Below, one piece after another: positions 35,481 through 48,400 of a stretch of 64,000 nucleotides of DNA; the first letter of the stretch is position 1, and every line of letters begins with the position of its first letter. The stretch lies in the NCBI GenBank assembly GCA_023101885.1, contig JALPQD010000213.1, positions 1,063,001 to 1,127,000 on the forward strand. The letters are read 5' to 3'. A program made the translations under genes and the position numbers. Source of the stretch: Typhlomys cinereus (taxonomy: Eukaryota; Chordata; Mammalia; Rodentia; Platacanthomyidae). Below the pieces are notes generated by a model. It was not told the origin of the DNA, ran no database searches, and was given only the letters and a program-made list of their open reading frames with translations.

Positions 35481-36379
35481 AAGGTGCAGGTATGTGCACT
35501 CACAATGGGTGAGGAAGGAGGCTCATGTCTGAAGAGAACTAAGGTGGTATCTTCAGCAGCAGGGTCTCTTATCCTCAGTTATCACCTTTCTAGTTCCTTG
35601 GACTACTTGCTCAGTACACAGGTGTTGAGCATTTGCCATGCACCATGGTTTGTTTCAGGTAGTGAACTGGAAGCTTTGATGTCAGAGAGCAATCTCTATC
35701 TATGAGTTCCAGATAAATACTTTGTTAAATACGGATGACAGGTCATTTCAGATAATAGAGAGGAAACACAAGCTGGTAACATGGCGTCCTGGGGAGCAGG
35801 GAGACCATCCAAAGAGGTGATGGCTAAGCGGTCAAGTTGAATGGGGAGAATTAGGAACCCCAAAATTACAAGGCACAACAAAGCTATACCAAGAGGGTCA
35901 GTAAATATCAAGGTCTTAAAATGGAGATGGACATGTCTCTGTGCTGAGCGATGGGGACTTATGCACACAGTTGATGGCTGACCAGTGGATTGCTTGGCTT
36001 CTCTAATCAATAATATTCAGGGGACTTAAGGAATTAGGAAGACTTTGATCTATGACTTGGGTTTCAAATTTGGGTCTAAACATCCACTGTGCCAGTCTCA
36101 TTCTAGTAAATAGGGAAGAACTTTAGGAGGTAGAGAAGTCATCCTCAGTCACGTAGTTTGCCTGATAGCTCTCTGCAGAATGGTCCTAAGGTTCTGTTGC
36201 CTGAACCCTGCTCAGGACTCTGCCTGCTTCTCACTGAGTGAATGCCATGGTCTCTAGCAGGAAGCTCGGACTTTCTTACCGCATTGTAGCCCTGTATTCC
36301 CGTTAGCTTTTCTCTCCTGTCTTCCAGAAGCATGGCATAATCCCCTTCCTGTTGTTACTCTTACTGGACACCATATTCT
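35481..36379. other. Unique non-coding sequence
   Basis: No gene recognised. The 104-codon minus frame at 35696-36010 lacks any known domain. A segment near 35618-35660 resembles the conserved end of ancient L2 or MIR (GTTGAGCATTTGCCATGCAC). Confidence 0.45.
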
Positions 36380-36900
36380 AACTCACCCACTCAAAATCCA
36401 CTGTGGACATAGAACATCCACAACCACCACTTCCCCACAAAGATAACTCCAGCATGGGGTCACCCACTTCACACCCAGATTCTTCCTGCCTGGACCACTT
36501 TATTTCCCCCAGAACCCCAAGGCAGGCCTTCCTTTCTATCCCTTGGGTGGGACTCCACACTCTTCAGTTTCCCTTAGGAAACGTTCCCATTTCCAGGAAA
36601 AAATGGAGATATCAGCCTCCCATAGAAGAACTCAGCAGAGAAAATAGGATGTCCCAGCCAAACCTAGGGTATTTCTCCATAGGAGTAGACCATTGCATCA
36701 AAGGACATCCCAATATACTAATTCGTCCTGCAAAGATTTCAGTTGGATTTGAACTTGAAAGACTGATTTCTAGTTTGTTTATCCCCCCTACACCTTCCAG
36801 ATCTGGGCTTGTGTAGAATTTTTTAGCTACTTTAGCTTTACTTCTTCTAGACCCTGATACTCACACAATAAAACTCATATTCTTTCCAGCCTGGAGTTTT
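36380..36900 (+). other. 137-codon frame in possible LTR-like sequence
   Basis: A plus-strand frame at 36403-36816 encodes a proline- and serine-rich 137-residue product with no recognised domain. Downstream an AATAAA (about 36867) follows CTGATACTCACAC. The frame could be chance in an old LTR. No splice sites, Kozak strength or homology argue for a gene. Confidence 0.2.
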
Positions 36901-39900
36901 AAAGAAATTTAAAATTATTTGGAGGGGTGAGAAGGTAAACAGAGCTCCAGTACATTTATGAAGTGACGATATGAAAATGAATTCTGCTCTCACATCTATC
37001 CTGGGAGCCATAAATAGCACTTAACGTTCAGAAGCTCATTTGGGGAGGGCTTTAATTTTGTTGTTCCAGCAATGTGTATACAGTAGAAAGAAACCCGTGG
37101 TTGCACGAGTGGGGGAAGCGGTTTCAGAGGGGCCTGGCATGAGATTTATAAGGCTCCTCGTTCCTGCCCTAATTAAGGCATTTGTTAGTAAGTTTTAATA
37201 GCTCTAAGGTACCTTCTCCTAGCCGGGCTTCATTTATAAGCAGCTTTTTTTCTCTAGAGGAGAGAGGGAATTTTACATTTGAAATTGCACATTGTAACTT
37301 CTTCAAGGAAGATGTGATGGTGTTTCTTCCTAATTTTCTGTTCACAAAGTATCCAGATCCCTGCCAGTCTTGTCCATGTAACACTGGTAGGTGTAGTCAT
37401 GGTAGGTGACTGTTAAGGCTCGGCATGCAGCTCTGTGACTGAATCCCAGGTCATTCTGATGTCTACTCAGGTTTGAAGACAGATGAGACAGGTGAAGGGA
37501 GGGTTCCCAGGAAGTACCCATGAGGCAGTCACTATGTGGTCCTAAGACCAGGAGAACCAGGGTCACCCAACGTTTGGAAATTGACTCTGGGGACAACCTG
37601 AGTGAGACCTCAGAACCAGATAGCTCATACACATCCTCTGGAGTTCTTCACTGAGACAGCTGTGAATAACTTTTCTCATAAAAGTTACTCTTTTCCTTCA
37701 TTTTCTTCTTCAGTACAGCAATTCTAAGGACTTGAGCAGTGACATCTCTGGTCACGGCAAAGCTTCAGTTTAAGCCTGTGCTGAGCAAACACTTTGATTA
37801 ACTTTACTTCTGGCTCCCTGAAGCTCTTTTCTTTCCCCCTTCCATCACGCACTCGCTACATTTTCCTGACTGGCCACTTATTAAATGCTCTAGTCAATTA
37901 CTCTACCCCTGTAGCATGGCCCTTTAGATTGTCTTTTCTTGTGATCTCGGTGGTAGGTGACTTTTGAAATGGCTTGTCTGGCTCCCTTGGGACAGACGTT
38001 CTTGCACATTCTCCTTCCCCTGGCATATGGCTGGGGGCAGATGACTTGCTTCTCATGAGTGTGTGCAGGAAAAGTGGTGTGTGTGACAGGAGGAGAATGT
38101 AGAAACAACTGTCTAACTCATCTTCTCTGCCAGAATCTTTCCAGGAATCTCACTCCTTAGAGCCAAGATATCGGGTTATAAATTACCAGGATACCTGGAC
38201 AATGCCCTCTACCCAGCAGGGAGGACTTGAAGTCAGGTGTGTAACAAGTCAACGGGAAATTAATTTTCACCGTGGATTGCATGAACTGGATCCATACACC
38301 CCAGCGTTGACCAACCTTGACTTGTAAGTATCTGAATTGCAGCCAGTATAATCCCTGATTAAGATGCTGCAGCTACAAGGTCTGCATGGGTCTGTGACAA
38401 ACTGAAGTGAATATTATGTGTATATATTATATTTTAAGATAGTTCACAGTATAAATATAATGTTGTCTTCTTGCATTTATATTTATTGAAATGTATCCTG
38501 TGAGATGGAAGGAAGGGGGGTGTGCCTGCTCTAAACAGATACAGAATATTCCAGCAAGGAAAGACTGAATCTGGGTTTCCTTCCTGTTTACTATGTAGTA
38601 TAAACATCTCCCTGTTCTGAATTAAAGAATGTTAAAAAGTGTTTAGAATCAATGAGAAAGTAGACAATAGGGTTTTACAGCACCCAATTTTAAGAGACCC
38701 TTTCGTACACATAGCTTTTCTTATTAACTGAATGGATACAGAGGAGTCAGAGGAGGATTTCAAGGAACATTTAAGTGGAACCCAAGCCAAGTGGCAATTT
38801 CAAAGAATGTCTCCAAAGAAATAGCCAACCAGAAGCCAATTTCAGCCAGTCTTACTATGGAGAAAAGCATAACTATTTTGCATTAGATTCTGGAGTTGCT
38901 GATGCTGTTTGTTCCACCTTTACCAAAATTTGTTCTATTCATTGTCTATTTCATTTTTTATGTATTTCCAATATTCTGATGCCTATTCACATTTCGATGC
39001 AGTCCTTTCACACACACCATTCATGGAGTAGTATTTGCTTATTTACTTCCTCAACACTTGGTGGTTGCCAGACACAGGACTTCTATTGATAAATAACATA
39101 GATATTCTTCTCAAAAAAATCATGGGTTAGAAAGCAGATATACAAAAGATGCAACTCAATTGTAACATAATGTAGCATGGGAGATGGATTCAAGATCCAC
39201 GTTCAAGCATTCCATGCACATCAAGACCTATGCATTCACTCACTTGCAATACTTAGAACCCTTTCTGCCACTTCTACTGGGCATCTGTTGCTTTGTTGCC
39301 CTAGAAGAGTGTGGCTTTTATGAAGTCTAATGACTAACTCAAATGGAGATATATTGTATACAGAAGATAATAAATGATATAAAATCAGTAAAATGTATTT
39401 ACACTTTTAAAACTTGATGGTTGGAAATGGAAGACTGTATATTGAGAGGATTTATTAAGTGGAGATTTGAATTTCCTCTCGAATATGGAAAGCAACATGA
39501 ATGTAGCAAGAAGATATGGGAAGGTCAATGAATGGTAGAGTAGATACATGTTAGTAGAACCTTGTCTGAGGGGAAAGGGAAAGGGAATTAATAAGTAGAA
39601 AATAGCATTGAGAGGAAATCTAGTAATCTGACTACAAGAAATACTTCATATGTCCCAAGATCATTGCTTGGTGTTTAGCATTTTATTTCTTCTGGTGTAT
39701 ATATGCATGTACGTATGTGCATTGTATTGTTTCCAACATGTGAGCTGTCATACCACATTTAGGAAAGATAAAAACCGTGGTGAATTATGTTTGTTTCTAA
39801 CATTAATAATTAGTAATCCATCAGACACAACCTATCCCGTACTTCTTATTAAGTACCTTTTGTATTCTTTTTAGGTCAACTTTGGAGACAGATTCAATGG

Positions 39901-41004
39901 AGGTAAGAAAGTATAATTGTTCATTGAGAGGCTGAAGGACATCTTTAGTGGGCATGGTCTCTGCTGCCAGCATTTCCTCTCTTAACTCCAATGAAGAAAG
40001 GACTTGTTTCCTTTCTCTTCAATTTGTTAGTAGGAACTTCAGGAGAACTGCAAAGTTTGGTGTGTACTTCCTGTAGGACCTATGAGATAAGGGTGCTGAA
40101 GTTGGATGTTTGGCCATCAGCTGAAGTGGGAGCCATGTGACAATGGTAAGAGTCACCTTTCAATAGCCTTGGAAATTAGAGACTAGCCTGTGTTGGATCT
40201 GTTCTAAGTTTGGCTGGACCAAGAAATGCAAGGCCCTCAGGATCTGGTATCCCATTATAACAGCTCCAATGAACTAAGGTAATGATAATATTGATCTGTG
40301 CTCATTTGAAAGTTGGAATTTTGATCACTGTATATTTGGCATTAGTTTTGATTTTAAGTCTTTTCATTAAAATATTAGTTGTCTTAATGACTGACTTTCT
40401 TAAACTAGAAAAATAAAAACCATAATAAAACTTTCTTTCTTTCTTTCTTTTTATGCTTTTGTTATCTCTTCTATTTCTTACCTCAGTTTCTCTCAGTCCT
40501 GTTCCCTTTTCCATCTTTCCCCATTCACTGTCAGCACCATGCACTCCCACCCATTCTTTAGAGGAAGAGGAAATAGAGGAAATCCTTAGGATAAAGGTCC
40601 ATTCCTATAAATAAAATAGAGATCTTGCATACAAAAATTATCAAAGGGAAGACTCCTTAGTACCCCAAACCACAGAGTCAAAATCTCAAGGAAGGAAATA
40701 TTTACTCTGCTCTTGTCCTCCATACACTTGTCACAGAAAAGTGGACTCAAATCTGAAGGCTATACATACATTTGTTGTAGGGACATATCCTTTATCTTTC
40801 CTACCTGAATATCTGTTCCTAGAGCATTGGGACTGTTCCCAGAATCTCCATGTGGATTCATTGACAGACGTGTCCAGACACAGGCAACCATACACAAACA
40901 ACAGTAGATTGAGTTATTAGAAGCTGTTGTCCCTCTCAGATATCTTCTGCTAACCTTTGTAAGAGAGAGACTCTTGGAAAGATCTCTCTGTCATCTTCTG
41001 TTAT
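36901..41004. other. Unique non-coding sequence
   Basis: About 4 kb without a gene or any clear repeat apart from a short (TTTC)n at about 40432-40451. The longest frames (96 to 104 codons at 37342-37632 and 38775-39089) have no domain that I recognise. Confidence 0.5.
40432..40451. repeat. (TTTC)n short microsatellite
   Basis: Five TTTC units in the AAACTTTCTTTCTTTC stretch. Confidence 0.7.
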
Positions 41005-41240
41005 AATGTAATGGTTAAGAGAATGACCTGATAGAAGGAAGGTTTTTATCTTTGCTTCTACTGCATGATTGTTGGCCAGTCATATTTCTCACTCCAAATC
41101 TCAGTTTACTCATCCGTAAAGTGGTACCTAATTTGTACATATATAAACAATACAATTATTCTTAGTTTAAAATTTCTAGAAAAACACTATCAAGAAGGAT
41201 AATGTAAAAGGTGAATTCATAAATGTAAGTGGGTGTCCTC
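41005..41240 (+). repeat. MIR element
   Basis: AATGTAATGGTTAAGAGAAT, GGCCAGTCATATTTCTCACT, AATCTCAGTTTACTCATCCG and TAAAGTGGTACC follow the MIR head and core order. Confidence 0.65.
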
Positions 41241-41569
41241 AGTTTCATGAAGAACTCTTTGGAATAATCCACACAAAACACTGTGTTGTGTACAGACAAT
41301 GCCAAATGGTGTTCATTATGAGGTTTTCACATTATCAACAATCCTGCTAACAATACCACTTGGCAACAATATGCATGACTAAAGTTGCTTTTACTTGAAC
41401 ATGTCGCCTTTCAGTAAGTCACTTTAGCTATTTGGCTTAAATGAGAAGACCGACTTAAATATCACACTGGGCCTTAGTGATATGGAGGGAAAGAGAGAGT
41501 ACAGCATACTTTTCCTGGAGAGATTCCACTCAAAAGTCTATCACTCTCTGATAGGAATTCTATGTCAGA
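41241..41569. other. Unique non-coding sequence
   Basis: Nothing recognised. Confidence 0.45.
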
Positions 41570-42000
41570 ACAAAGCAATAACTATGTGCAGGTTCAACTT
41601 GATGAACCAATGAATTTATTGGAATTACTTACAGGAGAACGGGTGACGTTTACCTTCAGGAGTATTGGTGAACCCAAAGCAGTCACAAAGGAAAGTCTTA
41701 TCTCTAGTGTAGATGGAAACTTCCCTATGGCTTCATAGATGGAGTCACCCATCAATTAACACCCGTCAGTTATATACTAAGTCCCTTCCTAAGACCTCAA
41801 GGTCTCTTGCAGTTAGGGGAAAATCACATTGATATCTGGGAATTGCTCCAGGTGAGGTTGGAATCCCAGGTCAGGTTTCAATGACCTTCTCCATCCCCTC
41901 TGTTTTCTGAGGGCACATTAGCAGTCAACAGGCACATTATTGATAGTTACTTACAAGTAGTTACTGCTGGTCACACAAAGATGGTGCCTCTTTACTTGGA
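41570..42000 (+). repeat. Possible rodent interspersed repeat
   Basis: GTTCAACTTGATGAACCAAT, GAATTTATTGGAATTACTTA and CAGGAGAACGGGTGACG are in the order of a rodent repeat that I remember (fragment with TTTATTGGGGTTACTTACAGG), but I cannot name the family. The segment near 41740-41780 carries ATCAATTAACACCCGTCAG. Confidence 0.35.
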
Positions 42001-42899
42001 GGAAAATGCCTTACACAGGGAGTAAAGACTGCAAAATTAACTGGACCCAGGAGCTCCAGCTTTTTACCTGGAAGACTGGTATATTTGGGTTTGGGGAAAG
42101 CTGCTGGTTCTACAATCAAATCTAGCCAGATAGAGGGACAGACTGAAGATTAGATTGGGTCCTGATGTGACTAACTGAAGTGGAGTGGCAGCCAGGCACA
42201 AAGTTTCATACTGCTTTCCTGATTGATTAGACAGCCATTGCCAGGGGCTCCCAGACTCTACAAAGTGGGGACCCTCTCACATGGAATTGCAATGTGAGTC
42301 CAGGATTTTTGGAGAATGGAGTTGTACAGATCTGCAGCAGAACCAGAAGTGCAGAGGATGAAGTTACTCTCCTCTGCATACCTCCTGCCCACACATGAGC
42401 AAAAGACGTTTGCAAGGAATCAGTTAGATTGCTCTGGGAAATAATGCAAAACAGGAAAGTGGTCATGGACATGATTACAGTAGGAGGACACTGGGCTCAT
42501 GAGGGTGCCAGTTACATAGACACCCCTTGGTATAAATTCAGAGAACTGAGCAAGTAATGGATCTACCCAAGGACAGAGATTGCTGTGATAGAGGGCCTTG
42601 GGAAGGTTGCCCCAAGTACCTGGAGTAGGACCAGTCTCAGCCTTCAAGGATAAAACCAATTGGCATGGACTTAAGTGTACTTTGGCCATAGTGATATAGG
42701 CAAGTCAAATCTATACCCTGCAAACAGGAGGGAGATAAAGATAGATAAGGATAATATACAGAATTCCAACTATCTTCATCTGCTGTCACATGCCAGCCTG
42801 TTTTCTCTGTAATTTCAAGTTAAACTATTTCAAACACAGGTTGTTCACTGCAGTCAACCTGATCTGGTATGCTATGGGATGAAAGCATATCTACATTAT
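42001..42899. other. Unique or unrecognised non-coding sequence
   Basis: No gene found. Two minus-strand frames (42227-42472 and 42420-42689) overlap and show no domain. Confidence 0.45.
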
Positions 42900-43258
42900 G
42901 ACTTCCTTTTCATATATATTGTTCCTTAATTGTGTGTATGTATGAGTATGGTATGTGCACATATTTGTGCATGTGTGTACAAGCATGTGTATACCATGTG
43001 AGTCAGAGTACAACTTTGGGTTACAATTGTCACTTTCCATAGAGTCTCTGTTGTTCCAGGCTTTATAGGCCAAGCCAGCCGCCCTGCATGTTTCCAGGAA
43101 TGCTGTTATTCTACTTCCAATCTCTTCTTCATAGCACCAGGCCTCCAGATATGCTATAGACTTTATGTAGATTCTAGAGCTTTTTTTCTAGGGTCATCAT
43201 ACATTCACATTTCACACTTATTCAAGCACTATCTTTACCACTGAGTCATCTCTCCAGG
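42900..43258 (-). repeat. B4-like SINE, nearly full length
   Basis: The plus strand runs TG-rich (42930-42990), then GTCAGAGTACAACTTTGGG, CCAGGCTTTATAGGCCAAGC, TTTCCAGGAATGCTG, and ends CTTTACCACTGAGTCATCTC. This is the complement of the rodent B4 layout, head to tail. Diverged but complete in order. Confidence 0.6.
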
Positions 43259-43898
43259 ACCCCATGCTGATATTTCGTTTTGATCTTTGCAGAGATAAAG
43301 ACTAGACCAGTAGTCTCACACAAGGGCAATGCAACCAGCCTCTGGAAACCATTGTTCCTGTATCTTTCTTGGGACTGAGATAGGGTTCAATTAGGATGGG
43401 TGTTGGGATGCAATGAGTCTGTTCCAAGAGTGTCTCAGCACAGCTCTCCCTGCAATAGAGAGATAGTCATGACTGTGATTACTAGTATTGATCTTTCCCT
43501 GAACAAAAAGACATCTGTAGAGCAGTCATGAAAACGGAAGAGACAAGGTCAAAGTCAATGGCTGATTCAATCAATTTGGGAATATAAAGTTTTTAGTGAG
43601 AAATAAAAGCATATTACTCTAAGTGTTATTTGGTTTCACAGGACAAAATACAATTTAATGTATTTTTCCTGTTGTTTAGATACCTGGGTTTCATGAGGAC
43701 ATGGCAAAAGTAAACCTTTGAATTTGTTCCTTGCAAGAAAGTATAAACTTAGAAAATTTCCTCAAGTCATATTAACAACTGTTTATTTGAATTTTTATCC
43801 CATGGCAGGATTCACAATATCTTTCTTTGAAGAGCTTTCCATGTAGTGGGTGAGGCAACACTGATATCCATTACTGTGTGGACTTAAGACTCTAGTGG
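43259..43898. other. Unique non-coding sequence
   Basis: No gene recognised. Confidence 0.45.
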
Positions 43899-44524
43899 TG
43901 TTAGGGAGGCAGAAGGCGTAGTCTGTGGGGGTTGCTAGGCCAAAGCCTGCACACTGGATGATACATTAGCAACTGAATGGCCATTGAGTGACTCCTCCCT
44001 TGGGTGGTTGAGTTTGTCTCTTCTCTGCAAGACAAAGATAGGCTGAACTCCCTCCTTGGAAGTTGAGAAAACTCCCAGGTCTTTTGGAACGCTTTTGTTT
44101 CTCTAAGAAACTGGCTGGGCTGTTCCTCCCTCCCTATCAGTTCTTTCCTGCTTATCTAAAGAGATATTAATGCACGGACTAGGTAACTGTTTTGAGGCAT
44201 ACATTGTCCATTCCCTTCTAGCAACAAGGTGACATGCATGTTTAGCATACCTGGCGGTATGGTATGTATGCCCCACAGCAATTGGGTGTCACTCCTGACT
44301 TCTCTTTGTTAACCAAAATGTATGCATTTTACATAGTCCTGTAAAGAATTTGGCCCTGCTTCTTGATTATAAAAACCCTGTCCGTTACAATAAAGTTGGC
44401 TTGGATGATAAGGGACATCCAAGACCCCCTCTGACCCAAAGCCTGAAACTTTTAATTCCTACCACTCCCACTTCAGATTTCCACATTTGTAGATTCTGGT
44501 TCATGCTGATTCGTGGGCCGGACA
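43899..44524 (+). mobile_element. Possible solo ERV LTR
   Basis: The block runs TGTTAGGGAGGC... to GGGCCGGACA and so has TG...CA ends. TATAAAAA at 44368-44375 is followed by AATAAA at 44389-44394, a compact U3-R layout like that of rodent ERV2-type LTRs. I could not find matching 6-bp direct repeats, so the ends are tentative. No internal viral genes are present. Confidence 0.4.
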
Positions 44525-44530
44525 ATAGTC

Positions 44531-45194
44531 AAAGAAAACATACATTGCCCATCACGATGGAGTGAAGGGCATTACAGGAGCAACAAAACTGCAAAAGAAA
44601 ATCAACAAACCACAATCCAGAACTTCAGAGACTCTATATCAACCACCTAGAACTAGGCCAGACTAATCTCTCCCCATCCTGAAGCTCAGGGACATTTGCG
44701 GAAGAGGGGGCGGTAAGAGTGTAAGAGCAAAAGGATGGGAGGAGCAATGATTTGCAAGATACTCCACACAAGTTAGGGCCGAAGCAATCATAATTGGACA
44801 TTATATGCCCGGCGCAATGTCCAAAACACTATTGACCTCACAAAGTCTAGCATCTGCTAAAGGCACCAAGATCCTTGGAGGCTAGGGATCGACAGCCACA
44901 GTAGTGTTCCTATGCTTAAGGGGAACACAGGAAGGGTTCAGGGAAATGCCACTGGGTCCTTGTACGTCATCAGAGAGGAGGGCCCAGAGGAGAGTCAGGC
45001 ATGCACAAGAAAGGACTCTGGGAATTGGGGCGGGAGGCATGGGGGGATGGGGCGGGAGGGGTGAGGGGAGGGGGAGCAGGGGGTTGGGGGGGGAATGAAG
45101 AGGGAGGGAGGGAACTGGTGTACCTATTAAGTTTGTATGAGCTGAAATAATAATAAAACTATATTATAAAAGCAAAAAAAAAAAAAAAGAAAAC
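44531..45194 (+). mobile_element. 5'-truncated LINE-1 3' end
   Basis: The body from about 44540 to 45185 starts inside the L1 3' UTR (ACATTGCCCATCACGATGG) and runs through GAAGCTCAGGGACATTTGC, TAAGGGGAACACAGG, the G-rich tract (45028-45112) and an A-rich tail. A short 9-bp repeat AAAGAAAAC at 44531-44539 and 45186-45194 could be the TSD. Inserted beside the possible LTR at 43899. Confidence 0.85.
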
Positions 45195-45235
45195 CTCAGG
45201 TAACATCGAAATAGAATTTTATACATAAAGCATCA

Positions 45236-45465
45236 GAACTGGTAAAATGCTTCAGTGGGTAAAGGTATACCTGCACATAACTCTAGTAACCTGAGTTAAT
45301 TCCCTGAAGCCCACATGGAAGGAAAGAACTGATTTCCAAACTTGTCCATTGTCCTCTGATCTCTACTTGTACACTATGACAGACACTGTTCTCTCTCTTT
45401 CTCTCTCCCTTTTCCTCTCTTTTAAATAAACATTAAAAAAATGAAAAAAAAAAAGAAAGAAAACT
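45236..45465 (+). repeat. Old tRNA-derived SINE (B3/B2-like)
   Basis: GGTAAAATGCTTCAGTGGGT, AACCTGAGTTAATTCCCTGA, GCCCACATGGAAGGAAAG and CCTCTGATCTCTACTTGTAC follow the B3 order. A CT-rich stretch (45390-45420) and a poly-A-like tail (45425-45460) follow. Confidence 0.55.
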
Positions 45466-48400
45466 GCATGGAGAATAGGCCTTTTCTGACTATGAGGCAG
45501 GAGGTGAGTCCTGCAGCGAGCCTGAAGATAGGGCTGCAGAGGATGGAAGAGGCTGGTATCAGTTCCTAGATGCCAGACAAGAACTCAGAAATGACCTTGC
45601 CACCAATGAAGGACATAGGCAGCAACAAGTGGCAGAGGCAGAGCCCTAAGGATTCCTGGAGCAATGGCCTGGTATGGAAATTGCTGCTCACAGAGTTTAT
45701 CTCAGCATCATCGTACGGACAACCAGTGGGTCCAGCAATCATGGTGGCTGCTAACCAACACAGGACAAGCTCTTCACCGATAGACCAACCCTAGATTATC
45801 TGCCTGGCTTCCCAGTCAATTTTACGTAGGCACAGCTAGACATTTTCTTTAAGTCAGAACAAAAGAGAACAAAATAGAATTTTTTCCCTTTACAGTTGAA
45901 CAGTTCAGGATTGTGATCAGGGAACTTAGGGAGCAAAGATCCCTTCTCTCCTTGTTTTGAGCCAGAAAGATCATCTGCTGATTTGTGATTCTCCCTGGTT
46001 CTCCTTCCTCCCACCTTTCCATCACAGAGAACTGAGGAAGTGATCCTCTGAATTCACTGGCAGGTAAAGTAAGCCCAAGTTGTCATCAGTAATACTTCTA
46101 AAGTGCTCAAGGCCACTTGGGATTCAGGCAGGAGGGACACACTTGTAAGGTACATGCTGCTATTTTAATTATGAAAGACACTATAAATCCAGAGAAGCCC
46201 CCAGAAAGAGAAGAAAAATCCCAGCCACTGCCCAACGGTGAATAGCCTTTTTGCCAGAGCCTGGGGCTCAGGCATGGGCTTCTGAGAGCACATGATCAAA
46301 AAGGAGGTCTGGGTGGTATGAGGAGACATGCTGCACAACTCATCCCCTTGACAGTGGGATTTACAAACCTGTTTACCTCTGCCCCTTTCCGCCTCCTACA
46401 GCGTTAAACACGGCTGTGTCCCAAACACAGGAAACTTGTAATAAGTGTGTATATCTCTTTATCTCCTGCTTTCTGCAAAATATGCTTATGGATGTGAGAT
46501 CTTACCCAGCTCTTTCTCAGAAAGAAGCTGTGATTTTTCTCCTTGGCGTGCATGCATTTCCTCTGTTTGAGGGGATCTGCTTTCTTATGAACAGAGAGAA
46601 TGTGCTCGTGCCTGCAAATGCGCAGAAGCTCATAAGCTGTGGGTCCTTGGGAGAAGGCTGTGCTGCAAAGTTCTGTAATTTTTCCACTTTGCAGCAGGCC
46701 TGATGTCTCTGAAGAGAGATATGTCTTTCCTAAAAACCATCATTTTTATCTAAAATGGAAGGTATTCACATTATGTCTTCATCGTCTATATCTCGACTAG
46801 TAACAATATCAGAACTACTCCCTCCTGACAACTATATTCATTTCTCATTAAAGATATTTCATGTTTTATTCAGGAATTTAAATGAAGCTATCAGAGCCCG
46901 GAATGGCATCCGTTTGGTATAATTGTATCTCTCGGATGCCAGCCCCAAGAGTTCTAATTAATATATATTTAGCTCCCTGACTGTCTTTAGACCAAACGGT
47001 TGAGTGTAGAAGACAGGAAGGAAAAAAAAAGCACAGAAATTTGAACAGGAAAACCTTTTATAAAAAAGAGAATTTGGGTAATTGTAAATTTCAAGTGCTG
47101 GGCTCTTGCATGTCAGAAATTACTTTCTGGCTACTCAGTGCTTGATGAAAAATGGGCTGAAAGATAATAATTATTTTTATTGATCACACATTCAAGTTAT
47201 CAATTTTTTAATCTCCTTTCTTTTTTCCCAACAAAAATGTTCCTGCCCAGGAATTACACATATTCACAATCTTCCTTCGGTTTCTCTCCCTTTTCCTCCC
47301 TCTTCCCACCTCCCTTTTTTACCCTCGACCTCACACTATTAAAAAGCAATATTGTTCCTCTTTGCCAATGTGAAAATGACTGGAGCCATCTTGGGATTAC
47401 TTGGCCTCCCTAAACCCATAATTCGACTAGAAGCTAATTGGGTACCAATCTCCTTCCTTGTGGGGTTTGTCGTTTTCCCCTTTGCTCTCTCCTAGCGCAT
47501 CCCCTTTTCCCTCACAGGAAATGAGTTTGGGGACATTTCTTGTGCTGGTCTAACATTGGAATTCATAGCACTCGTGTTCACTTAGAAGCCTCAATTCTCT
47601 CCAGCTCTCAAGATGTTCTGGGGCCATCCTTTATAAATCACTCCTGCGGTGTACCATGCCTGGAGATCAAGACCCCTGCGTGCGCCAGTCATATTGAAGT
47701 GCACAGGCAATGGAGTGACCTAAAGAGTAAAGAAAAACAAAGGCTTTATAAACAGAACAATTCAGAAGACACTTACAGCACTTACAAGGCACTCTCTCAG
47801 AAAGGGAGAGGATGCTATTGTCTTTTGTTTCCAATTTTGGTCTCATCACTGCTTGCTGACAGTGACTGTTCAACAAGATGTGAGTTGGGGCTTAGATTCA
47901 GCGGAGACTGACCTAAAGCTGTTATTTAAGTAACAGTAAGGGGGTCATTCTGTGGCTCAGTGACCTGCTAAAACAGACTGAATCTGCTTTGCACTTCAAA
48001 GATCGGTGCTCATTCCTGGATCTCCCTAGTGATGCCGTCTCCTCGCTTCTCTGAGTTGGCATGGAAGAGGTTAGTGGCTCTCCAGTCTATTGCATGAGCA
48101 ATGTCAGCGAAGCTGGCAACTAGGTCTTAGGAAGCAAATTTTCCCAACTGAAAACCATTATAATCTAATCATTAGCATTTCAGCAAAATAACAGCACTGG
48201 TGACTTGGTGCATTTTATGTGCATGCTGCCTGGCCTTGTATTCAGTGCTAACCAAACAAGGATGCATTGGGAATTGGCAATAGATGCATGTTTATCCTAT
48301 TATGACTAATGTCTTTAACCTTTGTATTTAACCAGGTCACTTTTCATCCCCCTGAAAATTAGACTTGGTGCTTGGTGGATAAATCTTTGAAAGATTTTGT

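Noticed and set aside
36403..36816. 137-codon plus-strand frame
   Set aside because: Proline/serine-rich, no domain, no conserved motif; probably chance in an old repeat. Kept as a low-confidence feature only.
45570..45794. Processed pseudogene
   Set aside because: The 74-codon frame is not recognised as any host protein, and no poly-A tail or TSD was found for it.
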